Assembly (NCBI GenBank): GCA_003993805.1 | Contig: RSEF01000003.1 | Location: 40,902,485 to 40,966,484, forward strand | From: Himantopus leucocephalus | Lineage: Eukaryota > Chordata > Aves > Charadriiformes > Recurvirostridae | Length of the DNA: 64,000 nt | Reading direction: 5' to 3' | In this document: one piece after another, positions 35,627 to 50,500 of the stretch | Position numbering within the stretch: the stretch's first letter is position 1 | Layout of the letters: the number at the start of each line of letters is the position of its first letter | Made by a program: the position numbers and the translations under genes | The notes under the pieces: generated by a model | Databases searched by the model: none | Told to the model about the DNA's origin: nothing | What the model saw: only the letters and a program-made list of their open reading frames with translations

Positions 35627-38600
35627 CTTTTCAGTTTACTGTACTCTATTTCTCAAAAATTATGTTCAACTTTTCTGTTAATTAATATATATATTGTTAA
35701 GGAAATATGCAGTTTGAAACTAACCAGCTTCTCAAGAAAAAAACATTGAAAATTAAGAGCAAGGTACACTAACAATTTATTTTAAGATAGATGCGTGTAC
35801 GTGTGAGAAGATTACCATATGGCGATGAAACCTTTGTTTAATAGAATAAACAAAAATAGTCTACCATAGCCAAGGAGGAAAAACAATGGTAATCATGTCA
35901 AGTAAAAATATTTTCTAGCAAAACAACTACCAATATAACTATACAGTAACAAGACAAGAGATGTGTACGCGTGAGGAAATGTTGGGGAAAATTCTCAAGC
36001 TCTTTCCTAATGTGTATGAACAAATGATACTGCCTATCTGAAGTCAGTTTTATCCAGTCTTAAGAAGAATGAGAATAGCATACATAAATTGGACAGAAGC
36101 ATCTCACTGACTTTACTGTCATCTGTAAATTATGTTCTAAAACTAGCATGTTTTTAAGATATATGAAAACTTGAATGCTTTCATAGCATTCCAGAGTGTT
36201 TAACAAATTCATGCACTGATGAAGCATAATTATGCAAAACATGGTACAGTAAAAATAAGCTAGGTACTTCACACCATGCAAAAGGGTACACCAAATTCTC
36301 CCATGTCATAGATGTAAGCTTTGGCAGGGCAACAAGAAAATATAGTTTGTATTAGGTAGGTATTTGAGTGGAAAAGAATGAGCAGTGTACATGCAGTGGT
36401 ATCTTTATGGAAATCGCTATTCATGGGTGTTAACACTGCACCAAAACCCCATGAGTGTGTTAGTCAGAACCATTACACAGGTGGAAACTTTCTCAAAAAC
36501 AGTTCTTTGTTCATTTGTAAACAGATATCTGATGTCATTTGTAGGAATGAGCCTTAACCTTGAACTAGCAGCAAAATTTCATTTTAGACAACTGTATCAT
36601 GCCTGCAGTTTAAATGCACCACCTCCTATCTTAAACCGTCACGTGGCATATGTGTAGATGTTTATATTTCCTATGTATTGCCTCAGAGACTGCTATGCTT
36701 CAGAAGAAAGTGAGGTGGTCCTTGTAGTCTTTAAAGGTTCAGCTGTAGCAGAAAGATTTATGTTTCAACCGCATGCAGTCTGCTTACAGCAACAGCATGC
36801 CTTCTGCCTGCTATCATTTCATCTCCTCAACATACATAGATATTACTAGACTAGCATAAATATGCTTATAGTATAATTTAGCCCAGTTCGGGAACCAAAA
36901 TAGGCTATGGAAACATAGAATTACCCATGTCAAATGTTTCATAGAAAAAACTTATTGCAATGATAATAGTATCAATTTCTCAAGTACATATCAGAACATA
37001 TTATTAAAACGTAACGTTTGTCAGTATTTGTTGAGGCACGTTCTGTACAGTAAGTATATCGCTCAGATTACATAGTACTTCATATTCGTTCCAACTCAAA
37101 ATGGTTTCTGCTAATGATAAAATAAACACTGTTTAAACCAGCTATGCAAGACAAGGGAATCATTCCACTGTTCACAAAAAATAATTTTAAGTATTTAGCT
37201 CACCTGGTGCAGCTTTTCACTTTTCCCAATGGTAATTAATTAAAATAGAACTCGAAGAAACAAGAGAATTAAAGAGAAAAGGTCCATGTCACAGAAAATT
37301 CCAGCCATGTTCAAATGGGAGTGTCTTCCAAAAATTGAATGTTTTCAGGCTCCTCTAGTACTGATACTCTAGTCCCAGGCTCAAAATAAACTGAACTTTG
37401 ATCCAGGTATTTTTGCCGTTGTAGTCCATCATAGTTTCAGAGGTCAAAATAACAAAGTAAAAAGATGACTTTAGAAAAGATAAACACATCTCTAAGACTA
37501 ATTTAACATGATGCTAAGAAAGAACTAAAAAAAAAACCCAACAAAAAAAAAAATCCAAACACCCCACCATTCCCTCTCAGTTCTTACATAGATGCTGCAC
37601 ACCTGAAAGATTTAAGCAGTTGGAGCTGCACTAACAATGCTTATATACCTGCATAGTAAAAGCCACTAGCTTTTCCTCTTTAAGTTTTTTATACAGGTAT
37701 TAGGAAGAAATTTCAGTCCAACATAATAAATTTAATTAGACCTTGTTTCTATAGACATGAATTAATTTATATTTGCTCTCATAGAGGAAGAATTCAGCAC
37801 ATATTTTCCTCGAGCGTGCTGCTGGGAAAAGACTGGGCACATCATTCAAATGAATTTCAGTTTCATTCATCTCAGTTAAGCACCTGATGGTCAAAAGGAT
37901 GTTCAACTTATTTCTCACAGATCTACATTGGCACCCCAGAAAAGGCTATTCAGTATCCAAACTGACAAATCAGGATCATTATGAGCTTCGTATGATTGTT
38001 TTATGAGTCTCCTACCACTGATTAGTATCTCTGGTTGGCTGTTATCTTTGTGGCAGAGCAGTGTACCAAACATGACATGCAATTGTAGGCATCTTATCTT
38101 CAGCTAAATGCAAATCAAAAACAGGAGTTGAGAAGAGGCATACCAATAGTTACAAATTATATTTTGACAGTGGGTAAAAAGCCAACATCCTGCAAAAAAA
38201 ATTGAAAATATAAACAAAAGGATATGTTTAGAACTTAACAGCACCAAAAGAGAAGTTTGGGTGAGACCATAGTTTTTCTAGACTCTAGATATACAAAGCA
38301 TCTAGAAGAGACCAAAAAGCAGGTGAAGGAAAGATGATGCAAAACAGAGTAGGCAGTTACAATTTTTAGTCAAATGCTTTTCTCATTATTCAGTTCCCAT
38401 CACACAAGCCAACAGAGACTTTGAATGAAAGAGTGAAGGTTTCCAGCTCCTGTCTTCTCAGACAAGCATTCAGCGCCTCCTGTTATCTCAGGGAAATGCT
38501 AACAGTGTTTTACAATCATGCTCTTATCAAAAGAAGCAATGAAACTACAGGGAAGTCTTACAAAAGCAGTTTAAAACCCCAAAATTGAACTTCAACTTGA

Positions 38601-39407
38601 AAACTGTTTCAGTTTACATTTCAACTCTTTGTTTCACTCACGAAAGTTTCCACTTGTTGCTTAAAATAGCAAAGACGGAACATTTTTGTTTACTTCCCCA
38701 CAAGAACAAAATTCCCCGAGATATCAAGGCAATGAAGAATATATGTACACGAGAGAGTGTAACAGCTTCTGTGGTCAAATTATTCAACTACTTTGTTTAC
38801 AGAATTAGGTATAGTGGGGAGAGCTTTCTGTTATTACATTTTTGCCTATTGGTGGAAAGTAATTATTGACAAACTAATGAATACATTTTTCATATTCTTG
38901 CAAACACTTATATAAAAACAATAAGAAAATGATCTAAGAAATGCAACTACTGTACCTATATTAACCTATAAGTATGCTTCCATGCCCAAACAACTTAGCC
39001 TTGACTCATTCCATCATTTTAAATGTAATTATGTAGGACTCACAGCGAAAAGAGCTCTACTCCTACTCCCACTTGTTCATCACCACAAGAAAGCTATCAT
39101 CTGGTCCTATGAGCAAAAAAACTCTCACATAACTGTACATGATGACAAGAAGGGAATCTTGAGCTTCTGAAGACATACTGCGTCTATGCACGTGTAATTA
39201 AAACTGAAAAGAAAAGCAGTCTCCATTTATGGAAGCTCCTGCCAGACTCCTGCAATCCTGGAACAAGAAGTAGGGGTTGCAGAACTGTACTTACATACAC
39301 CTACATTTATGTATTTAGTCATTACTCCTGAAAGAAGGTGCCAGTAAACAAACAACTCCCAAGAATATAACCTCTACTAAGGTTACACGTGAAGCGTTTG
39401 GGGTTGT

Positions 39408-39460
39408 ATTTTTGTTTTGTTGTGGGTTTTTTGGTTTGTTGGTTTGGGTTTTTTTTTTTA
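39408..39460. repeat. T/G-rich low-complexity run
   Basis: Runs of T with GGG and TTGG interruptions, such as GGTTTGTTGGTTTGGG, ending in a T run. Simple-sequence origin. Confidence 0.85.
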
Positions 39461-42400
39461 ATATTTTTTGCTGTGATCTTGTCAACAAAGAATTTAATTT
39501 GCTTTATATCTTGAAGTGACTCAACTTTTAATCCTCTTACATTGTTTCCTATATAAACACACAAGAAAGTCAAAAGTATAAATCTTTTGTCTTTTAAATA
39601 AAACTGTGAAGCCAACAGATTTAATTAATTGGAGTGGGGGGGGTGTGGGGGTGTCAACCTAAATTACTATTGTTCAAGATATTTTTTTTTTTCTGGCAAA
39701 ATAGAGACCAAACTGAATCATCTTCTGTCAAACAAATACGTTATACTCAACCAGCTAGGAAAAGGCATGTAAATACAGACTTGGGTTTGAAAAAAGAGCT
39801 CACGCACAGGATTTACAATTGTCACTCAGGCCTAACGGTATCCTTAGAGGCAGCAGGAATTGAACCTGTGGGTTCAAGCATACGTTTCTGACTTCCCAAG
39901 AACACATTTAAGTTTGAGATTATAGTGTTTTCCTTGACAGAGCTTTTTCCAAAAGCTTTGAATGATGAATGGGAACAAGGTACACAGAGAGGGTCAGTCC
40001 CAGCTGTGCCCCTGCCCTTGCTGCACAGACAACCCAGCTACTCCTGAGGTAGTTCCAGGATTTCTGCATTTTACAATCAAACACTTTCAAGCAAAGCAGT
40101 GGTAACTGCAGTTCCCCTGAAAGCCCCAGGACAAAGCGTGATACTTGGAGGGCTGCTCAGTGGTCTGTGTGCTGACAGCAGGGGGCACACCTACAGGACA
40201 GCCATCTCCCAAATCCCATGCAACTCTTCCCTTCCTGACACACAGGCACTGGACCCTCCCATTGAAGTTATACCATGTGATAAGAAACATATGGAGAAAG
40301 AAAACATCTGACTTACAATTAGGACAGAAAGAGGGATGCTTGCTAAGGAAAGAAGAGGGATGTGACAGCAAGGCTGTGGTTCTTGCTCAGGTAGATGCCA
40401 GCTGGTCACACAAGGCGTAACCATGACCTGCAAGCAATGCAAACCAGAAGAGCTAGATGTTTGGGGCAGTCTCCAATGAAATGACCACAACAACGTTCAA
40501 AACTCCTTCAAACAAAGCGTGTGACACTACCTTGTACGGTGAGTGAATGATCTATCCTAAGCTAATGATTTCTCCCTTCTTATCCAGTGATGCTCCTACC
40601 AGTGATGAGTTTTGTGGATGTGCAGGGACTGAGCTAGGATGCTTCTAAGCCCTCCCAGTCTAAAGTCTTCTCCTGAGAACACGTTTTTGCCTGATCAACT
40701 AATTTCTTGACCTGCAAAGACATTTCACCCAGCCCTTGGGCTAAAGAGCAAATCTACCCAATCCAAAGAAATTTTGTCACTTTACTTGCTGAGAAAGTAG
40801 AGCAGCTCTTAAATTATCTTTTCTGTTTCCTTTTCAGTATTCAACCTGACTGCTTTCTATGGTTAAAAGTAATCTCATAGCATAAACTCTTCCATTTACC
40901 CCAAAAGGGGATTAGGCCTTCTTGGAAACATTTTTAAAATAAACAGTTTCCTTACCCTGTTTAAACAATGATTGTTTAAGCTGTGGAGTCAAAATGACTC
41001 AGAGGAGTTGTACTTGTCATTGTACAATATTCAGCATGATCTACAATGTGACCGGGCAGCAGTGACCTGTATTAATCATGGGCCAAAATATAATTAAGGT
41101 AAAATTAATGGACTGTGATGGTCTAGCAACTGTTGTCCATGTTCTCACCCTTTCTGCTGGCTTGCCAGACTACTGCGCTTCTGGTGGAAAAGTGGTCTGC
41201 AACTGAGGCAGAGCACAGGAATCCTTTTTGCACAGAGCAGACTCATAAACAGACAAAAAAAATGGACTCAATTCGTGTGAGCATACGGAGGAATTCTTTC
41301 CACACTGATTACGACAACAGCTATTGGGCAGAAGAGCACTGGCAAATCTACCTATTTCAAAACTGCCCTGTCACTATGATCAACATGCGCTAGCAAATTG
41401 CCTGCGAATGTACTAACCTTGACTGTAAGGGAGAAAACATTTCACTTCTGATCTGTTACGTGATTTCAAATACCAAGTCTTTGTATAAAGAAAGTCTATA
41501 ATCTCCCAGTATCACCTTAGCTCTGCCTTCCTTCCCCAGCACAAGAGCTCCCAAATGCCTTAGTCCACAATCACCCATACACATTCACTTCTCCAACACA
41601 CATGATTCGCATCTCTCCTGTGATATACTTATGGTTCTGATTGCAGTTCACATTAATGGCAAAACACCTGCTATACCGACACATAGCAGTACTGACTTCA
41701 ATTTGTCATTGAAGGATTTTTCAGCAGCCCAGCTTAGGGAAATCTTTGACTGCTACAGCCTTATAGTTGAGTGAGAAATATACTGCAGCCTCAGAAATAA
41801 CAAACAGCTTCAAGAAAAAAGCTTTAACAGATGGCTGGGAAACTGGAAATCCACTTCCAAACTGCTTCCTCTAGCTGAACACCTGGAAAAGATATCACTT
41901 GACCTGCCTCATGGTCAATGTCCCATGGAATTAACTGCCACAGAATAAAGCAAATTTTTGGGCATGGAGCAGTTTTTTTGGTTGAAACAGATTAGCAGCT
42001 CCATTTTTCAGAGGGGAAAAAAAAAATAAATCCTTTGCATAAATGATTCATTAGTAACCACCAGTTTACAAACTCACAAGTGTATTGAGACACAGCTGCA
42101 TCCTACCATGATGGAGTCATGTTAAGATTATATACGAAGACTTCCAGGACCCAAATCTTGACATTTCTCCCTCATTGAGAGGTGCCTGTGTGAATGCTCA
42201 CACATGTCCAAGTCAGGAATACATGGTAGTGAACTATTTCAACACCACTTCCCATTATCTCACGTCTGCCCTTGCCTCCAGGCTCCCAGTCCCTCACTAT
42301 CAGACAAATTCTACTGTCTCGTGGTAACTGAAAATATCTATCCAGATTTTCAAGGCATAATGGTAATGCTGAAGTTTTAAAGCACTGCCATTTCAAATCC

Positions 42401-44937
42401 ATGAATGACAGAAACTTAAACTTCCTGAATTCCTCCCCATTGACTAGAGTTATTATAAGCTTTAAACCTTCTTGTGTGGCCAGCCTCTCTCTGCGGTCAG
42501 ATAACTGTCCTCGTCTCCTTTTCTCTGAATTTTAACTAAACAGAAAGGATTAATTGGAACAGCAAAGGGGAAATCCCATAGCACTAACTCAGTGAAAATT
42601 AGACAGCATTGTGTCCATCTGCTGTCTAAGCTAAAGAGTTTAAAAGTTTTCTGAGGTGGTAATATAGCTGTTATGGAACCGCGGAGATCCATCAGTCATG
42701 CCTGAAAAATCAGAGAAGCTTCCTTGACTGTAGCTAGTTGACTAATTGTTACAGGCTTTATCAGAAGACTAAACAAACTCCTTAGTCCCGAGTTATTTCT
42801 CTCAGGTTTCTGTACTGAAGTTATTATGCAACAAAGTTACTTTGTAGCATATGAAGTTTTGTGCATTTAAGCTCAACTCTCATTACAACAATTTCAAGGA
42901 ACTCCTGGAAATGCAGGATCGGCAGTCAAAGCTTCTAAATACCAACACAGGAATTCACAACTCAATGCTCACACACTTGCTTTTCCAATATGGAAACTGC
43001 AACACCCAGCTGACATTTTCAGTAACTTTCATCTCAGATCAGCAAACAACATAGAAGGCAGGCAGAAGAGTAGGACACCAAGCATGTGCAAAAGGAAAAC
43101 AAAGCAGCTGGCACACAGTCTGTCTATATAGCGCCTTTTTAAATTATTCCCCCTCCTCGCTCCCCCGGCAAGAGACCTAAAAAGGCTTCAGCTACAGGTA
43201 TGTAAAATTCTCAGGGCTGACAGAACCTGAGTGCACATAGTAGGTGTTCTGTCCAAAGCTGAAGATGACTTTTGAGGAGCTATAAATTGACATAGTAAAC
43301 ATACATTGACAAATAAACGCAAGCTAATGGGACGTGACTAATTCATACCCACCCAGGCACTAGCCACATTTCTTTACATTAAGCTCTTTGGGATAAAATG
43401 TTGCAATATACCACTTCTACAGCTTTTTGCACACCATATTTGCAGTTACAAAAGTAAAACAAGCCTTTCAGTCAAACATATCGTGCACGTTCAACTTGAT
43501 ACCTTACAGTGATAGTACAGACTCACGAATAAATTTTGTATTTTAAGGACTTTTTCTTTGCCCAAATCAGAAGTTTTGGTTAACTTTATACGACCATAAA
43601 TTTAGGTACAGTTCAGCTGATTAAGAAATACTAAATAACTATTTCACTACATGTAGCTGACTGTAAAAAGCTTTAACATAGTCATTTATTCATTTTAAAA
43701 CTTTCTGCAGTACATTACTGCTGAAGCCATTTTCCCATATTTACATGATATCCCAGTGACATCCGTGATAACAGCTGAAGTGGACATAACATTTCACTAA
43801 ATCCTTACTATCTGGCTTTAGTATCAAGGCTTTACCTTGCTACTTAATAGATTGCTAGACTGCATTATTTATCTCATTGAAACACTGATTAAAGCTGTTG
43901 AAAACTGCTTAACTGATAAAAGTCACTAGATGCTCATCTTTTTGTTCTACATATTATTCAGCTTTTTGGAGACAGAACGCTGACTAATTTTGCTGAGGAG
44001 ATAAAATGCCAAAACATCACAAAGCCATAATGAATCCTATTCTAGCAATACTATGTCAAAGATGTTTCACTCTTACAGGCTGATTCAGAATATCATTTTC
44101 TTAATTTCACATGCACAATACAATTGGGGTTTAATCTGTAGAACTTCAACTCTATTCCATGTGTACCATTTCGCTCAAGTTTCTGCAAAGATTCATGTTT
44201 TTTCCACACTTGAGATCTATTAACAAGCACAATCAAAACCAAAAATTCCTACCTGAGGCTATGGATAACAACCTCTAGTCTTATTATTTTGTGCTTAATT
44301 AGCTATTTACAAAATTTGTTCCAGTTCCATGATTCTTGCAACTAAAAGTCTTAATATATATACGGATCACTGCATCAGAACCAAATTTGTAAATAACGTG
44401 GAAACAAGAATATTTGTAAAAGTTACAGAGCTAACCAGCAGAGGGGAAGAGGAAAAAAAAAAAAAAGAGACTAGAAATGCAGAAGGGAAATAATAATCCT
44501 CAAATGAAAGGTTCTGGCCCAGTTGTTTCTCTGAACTAGGATCAGAGGAAGAATATTGCTTAAGCTTATCTTCCCATGAAAATAGCTACGCATATTATAG
44601 CTTTAATCTCATTTAAATTAATATAATGTAACCACTGCAAATAGGTTGGGGATATTTATTTCAATTTATTTTGCTTAAGTTGATTAGGACAGGCCTTGAA
44701 GTATGTTTTGCACACGTACACTCCACACATATCATTGGCCAAAATGAGACTGACTGGCCACATATTTCTAGAATTCACATTTGTTTCATTTTAACTAGAT
44801 GGCAATATCTTTGGCAGAAAAAAAAAAAAGGGGAAAATTTTTGAACCACGACTACTGGAATACTCAAAAAATTGTTATAAAGAAAATACACAAGTAAAAC
44901 TGAGCAGAAAAAGCTATACTTTTCATTGTTGAAGCTT

Positions 44938-44969
44938 AAAAAAAAAAAGAAAGGAAAGGAAAGTGAAAT
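44938..44969. repeat. A/GAAAG-rich purine run
   Basis: An A run followed by GAAAGGAAAGGAAAG-type units. Low complexity. Confidence 0.85.
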
Positions 44970-45257
44970 ACAGGCTGAAGTGAAATCTCAGTTTGTTCAA
45001 ATCCAATACAAAAAAACCCCAACCTTTAGCTTAACGGTGCTAGGCGTCATCCCACATCTTTAAGATAGAAACTCAGCCCGATGGTATATACATACAACCA
45101 CCACATTTATGAACACTTCTATAGTGCTTCCTCTTAATGTTTTACCTTTTAGGTTTAACTTTCGGCATGAGCTAGCCAGGCATGATAAGTGAAGCTTTTC
45201 TGCATCTGTTCATTGCTCTTAATCATTAATAATCCAAGACACTTGGCATTGGAGTTT

Positions 45258-45285
45258 GGGAGGGTGAGGGGAGTGGAGGGTGGGG
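45258..45285 (+). other. G-quadruplex-forming motif
   Basis: Four or more G runs of at least three (GGGAGGGTGAGGGG, then GGAGGGTGGGG) separated by short loops on the plus strand, in otherwise AT-rich sequence. The motif definition is met; formation in cells is not shown. Confidence 0.6.
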
Positions 45286-47494
45286 TATCAGCACTAAAGT
45301 TTTCTAGTGTACACCTTCAGGCCCAAGCATAACCACTGGAATCTTAACCACCGGAATTCCCAAATTTCTTACAGAAATTTTTCTGTTTAGGACTTCTGTA
45401 AAAAAAAGTACGGTAACTATCTTGCATTCCCTAAACTGCCGATACTAATCTGGAACTGGCCATGAATCAGGTACGAGACTTTCCATGTTTCATGCAGAAA
45501 CCAAATTAATAATTTAATGTTGTAGATTCAACACAGTTGCCAATGAATCCACAAAGCCTTGCGTTTGTTTACACTGAAATCAGGAGCAGCAGCATTACCA
45601 GTTGAAAAATGAGGGAAATACCATCAAAATCTATTTTTAGTATAGTAAAAAATAAATACCTAATGAGGGAAAATAGCTGCTAAACCAAAAAACAAACACC
45701 ACAACAGTTTCAAACACAAGTCCAATAAAAAATTCTGAGTAACTGAAAGGAACAATCTTGAAATTCAGTTTTTTGGTATATCCAACATTAAGATTCGGAA
45801 ACACTCTCCTTATGACATTGCAATGCCTGATTCCAACTACAATACAGAAAGCAGGTGGAAAGTCATGCAAGTCACACAACCACAACAGGCTCCAACACAA
45901 GCATTCTCAGTATTCAACTGTTCTTGTCATATAAATCAATACACAATGCAAATAAATTCTTACCCATCCTATTACGTAAGCCATATCAAGGAAATGTTCC
46001 CACCTTATAAAAACAAAAGCATGAGGTTCTGTTTGGTTTTTTTTTTTTTTAAAGAAACCTTTGCTCTCCACAACAGCTATAAAAACAGTAACTACAGTGA
46101 AATTTAAGAAAAGCAGAAGCAAAACTATATAGCTATTGTAAAATGAATGCATTATTCCTAGAAACAAACAAACCAACCAACCAACATATCAAGCGAAATA
46201 AGTTGATGAGATCTGACACAGAGAAAGATACTGGTCACTCGTGTTACTCATTGTACCACGGAAAGTTTCAAACTGATATAACAAGGATAAGACCTCTGCT
46301 AGACATTTAGCTACGTTAAAAAATACTCAGTACATGATAAATTATTTCATAAGAGTTTTCAATTTCAGTATTTTCTTCTTCAAAACAACATATCTGATCA
46401 TATTTATCTTTAAGCCTCCATTTTCTTAACTTGCAAATATGACAGCAAGTTAGTATTGTGTGCTAATATTGGGGGAAATAAAGTAGGCGAGATGTGCTTT
46501 TCTTTTTTTTTTTGTATTATTTTCTTCCAAATGAAGTTCAGTTGAGATCATATCTGCTTTTTTAGGCCTCAACATCTTCAGCTACATCCTGGCTCTTAAT
46601 GGATCTCCTGATCTTTGCTGTCAGCCTACAAGAGTCACCTAATCCTCATTCTTCCATTTCAGGCATTTAAAAATTTGATTTACCATACCCATAATTCAAG
46701 AGCTGCTCCTGGCAGCTTACATCAACAGCAGATTTGCTCACGAGCGCCCTGAGAAGCTTCAGCATGTAACGCTTCACAGACGTCCTGCACTCCCAAGTAC
46801 CTGTTTACTAAACAGTATTTCTGGATTGTGCATTCAGCATACGCTTACTTAAATGAGTGGCTGAGTCCTACATCTATTGGGTTTTTTTCAACCTAATTCA
46901 AGAAAGCGTTTAATACAAATCTATAAAAGTAAATCCATGCTTGCTTAGCATTCCTGAAGAGAAAGTCCTTCCAGAATCATGATTTTCATTTTACAACTTA
47001 ACATTGTTATTTGGGGAGGAGGCAGGGGAGCAGACTAATATACAGTAGTAAGAATCATGCTATCTATTCAGCTTCAATATTTTATTCACAGATGGCAATA
47101 CATCACGTTGAATGCAGAAGTGAATATGACAAATGACATTTTTCTTTCCCAAACTGAGTGGAAAGGTAAATAGCTTTAAAACTCTCTTTGCAGCTTGTAA
47201 GAATATGCTTTTAATGATGGATCACTTGGGTTCTGCTTATGAGAAACAGCTCATATAAAATATGATCTTCAGAATTATAGTAACGAAAATTAGATTTGAA
47301 TGAATAATTCAATGAAATTTTTAACAATACAATAAACGTCTGATATCTTTGATCACTGGGTATGAATCTAAAACTTTGATATCAGCACAAAAGACTCATC
47401 AGTTCCCAAAGAGTTTGGACATTACAGAAATAGAATCACAACAGTTTTGTGTCCAAATTCATACAAATTTGTAACTCAGTTTAAATTCTATCCA
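45286..47494. other. AT-rich non-coding stretch
   Basis: No gene or repeat family recognised. Includes a (CAAA)/(CCAA) simple repeat at 46162-46186 and T runs. Confidence 0.55.
46162..46186. repeat. (CAAA)n/(CCAA)n simple repeat
   Basis: Three CAAA-type units followed by three CCAA units. Confidence 0.9.
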
Positions 47495-47526
47495 TGAACA
47501 CTTCCAGCTTGAGCTGGAAGTGTTCA
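47495..47526. repeat. 32-bp near-perfect palindrome (15-bp arms)
   Basis: TGAACACTTCCAGCT, two bases TG, then AGCTGGAAGTGTTCA. All 15 arm positions are complementary. It would form a very stable hairpin in RNA or single-stranded DNA. It is the longest perfect inverted repeat I noticed in the window. There is no flanking mobile-element structure. Confidence 0.9.
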
Positions 47527-50500
47527 AGATAGCATAATTGCAAAAGAAAATCAGAAATTTCTGGATAGATTGCAGCAGAAAGCAATCACATTTTAGGCAG
47601 TCTTTAAAGACCAACTAAAAGGTTTCTATGTATTAAACCCATTTTTCTTTTTTTTTTTTTTTTAAAATCTCCTACCATTTTTCAAGGATGCACAAACCTA
47701 CTGCTATTTTTATAAACCTTTTTTCAATCTTGCTTGCACATTTTTGCCTCTTTAGCATTCCCTTTGGCAAACAAACACAGCTTTCATTGAGTTGAGTGAG
47801 AACGAAAATTACTGACTCAGTGGTGAACAGCATAAACACCGTCTGCTTCTTCTGAAAAGTACAGTTCATTTTCACAAGTATCTGCACCTTCCGTGTATTT
47901 GCTTTCACAAAACAACTGAATTTTTTGAATGGAGATATGGAACGGGAGGAAAAGTAATAGTCACTCGTATTTTTATTTGGAAGTCTTAACAGGCACTATG
48001 CTTTTTCAGTGAAAACTGCATATATGACTGAAAAGGACAAACCTGACAACCCAAGACACATGCCTGTGACTATCTATCAACAGGAAAGTCAAACACCATC
48101 TTCAGTTTTGTTGATATATTCCCTTATCACACTGCAGTTTAAGACCAAGGAAAGGGAGAACCAATACATCTGCCTACCACGTCATCACTAGCCAGTAGCT
48201 AATGAACTGCAGTTTCCAGAAATGGAGCTACAAATTACCCTCATTGCTTATCTATTTATATTAGTTCCCTTTGCATTGTATAGCATTATTTTTGGCAACT
48301 ATTTTCTACAGCACAACCCTTTACCCATAGAGTTGTAGTCCTCTAAGCTTCTCTTCCGCACACATTTGAAAGCTAGCCCATTCAACTGTCTGCTTCAACG
48401 TAGATCTTTTCCTTTCTTTCAACAGTGTTTTTTCTGGAGTCATTCTTTGTTAGCTTTTTTACACTGCATCCAGACACTGGAGATCATCTTTTTCTATCTT
48501 TCAGAGAAGATCTATGTCCTTTCTCTTAAGAGGGAACTTTTCCATCTCTTTCCACAGGAAATACAAGATAATTTTATACAAAACAATAACTAGAAAAAGA
48601 ATACAAACAAAGAAATTCGAAATAAACAACTCCATTACCCACCAAGCCTCCTTACTAGATTTAAATCTCCCTGAATTTATCTCAGCAGCTCCAGACCCAA
48701 GATGGGACTCCAATTCTTTTTTTTTTTTTTTTTTCAGTGCTCCTTAAGAGACACTTTGTTAAAGTGACTTTGCTCATTCTCTGTTTATTGGGAGATGCTT
48801 TCTGCAGTAGGTATTTTAGAAAGACATTTACATACATAAATATTCCAGGGATCATTTGTCTTCCAAGAATCCTGGAAGTAAAACACACACAGCATTTCTT
48901 TACAATAGGCTTTTGTAATGCTCTTTTAGCTTTTATTGCAGAATTATCTTTAATATTTCCCAGTTAACAAAGCCAGATCACAATGCTAAGAAAAGGAACA
49001 ATCAAAAGATACAACTTGAAGCCAGATTTCAAGCTATGACTGCTTGAAAATGGTAACTTTGACGTTACGCAAGGGCTCTGGAGAGCTCTCCAAGAAGAGG
49101 TGTTCTGACAAGAGAAAGCTGCAGAGCAGTGGCCTTGCATGCAATTGCATTTTTAATATTTGCCTTCTACTGATTATTTTTTTTCCCCCGGACATCCACT
49201 GTCAGGACTGAAGAACAGCCATCCTTTGAGAAAAGATGCAGCAGTTTATTGTGAAACATCATTATCAGAGATAAAAAATCTGCAGAGTATTCCACAGGGT
49301 GATGTATTTTATCTTCGAGGAGACAGTGTGCTGTAATTATTTTGTTAGAAGCAAGTATGCACCTTTGTACAGCAATTGGAGACGATTAATAAAAAGATAA
49401 TTCTGAAAATGTTCAAGTTCTGTTCTTCCATGACAGTTTTGAGTGTCTGCATTACTCCCCTTCTTTTTGAAAGAAAGTTCCTTAATCCTTTGAATAGTTC
49501 TTACTATTGTGCTTATTACATATTGAGATTGAATTCTCCTACTAATTGTCTGCAGTGAAGTTCGAAAGGATTTGTTGCTATAGCAATACTTCGTGTTGAT
49601 TCAGAAATTAATGATAAAAGAAGTGGCAATTAGTACTATTAATTTTCACTAGAGAAACATGGGAGAGTGCTAAAAGGCTTCTGGCCAAAAAAAAAAAAAG
49701 CAGTCAGATAATGGATATTCCGTGCTTCAATATGTGCAGCATGAATGTTGCTGCCTGAATACCCCAAGATGGACCCAGACTCTGCTGTGTTTCAGGAAGA
49801 CCTACAGAAGCACAGGCATTTGTCTGCTCTCATACATAGTGGCACGCTGTGGGACAAGCTCCTCTACGTTAGTATAAGAAAGAGGAACTGAATACTTTTC
49901 TCTACAGATTTGACACTGTTCTTTCAGTGTTTTGCAGAGGCCTTTCTTTTGCATCTTTAGTGAATACAAGTATGTTTCTTCAAGGTAATGACCTCTCTTT
50001 CCTGAGTAATAGCTATGAAGCCGGTAAGTGTTTTCCAGGTTGCACAAAACCAAAAGTAGTCTTAGTGTAGAATATTAACTGGTTCTATTATCTCACCAAA
50101 TTATTTGGTTTTGTTGCAGTCCGGTATCTTCTACATGGTATTTAAGGTTTTAGAGAGAATTGTCATTGTTTTTTAGGCTTGACTTGCTATTTCAATCCTA
50201 TAGAGAATGGCACGGATCCACATAACTTTTTATAATGCAAGGCTGAAGGAAGTGAAATGCTTTGCTTATTCAGTATGTATTTAGTAAGATTTTTTTTTAA
50301 GTATGATTTGACTGCCTTAATAATGTATTTTCTGCTACTAGAAACACACATAATTACTGAACTCAATAAATTTACTTATTTCATAATGAAATGATGGAGT
50401 TGTAGGCTAGTGGCAGATTGCCCGTCAGAGCTATTTTATAAATCCTTGTGGATGATCTATAGCATTTTTTTCCCTTCAAGACTGTTAAGGTTATTTCCTT

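Larger units (their letters stand above)
33801..45257. other. AT-rich non-coding stretch
   Basis: More than 11 kb without a supported gene. It contains simple and low-complexity repeats (39408-39460, 39634-39655), a 9-bp-arm hairpin (35607-35626) and many chance frames below 100 codons. A B-box-like GGTTCAATTCC occurs on the minus strand near 39857, but there is no A box or cloverleaf. No repeat family recognised. Confidence 0.5.

Noticed and set aside
39831..39895. tRNA-like text: GGTTCAATTCC on the minus strand
   Set aside because: Only the B-box/T-loop is present. There is no A box at the right distance and no acceptor stem or cloverleaf can be formed, so neither a nuclear tRNA nor a mitochondrial-derived tRNA is supported.
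46162..46186. Regularly spaced CAAA/CCAA units considered as an array
   Set aside because: Four-base simple repeat without spacers; not a CRISPR or other functional array.
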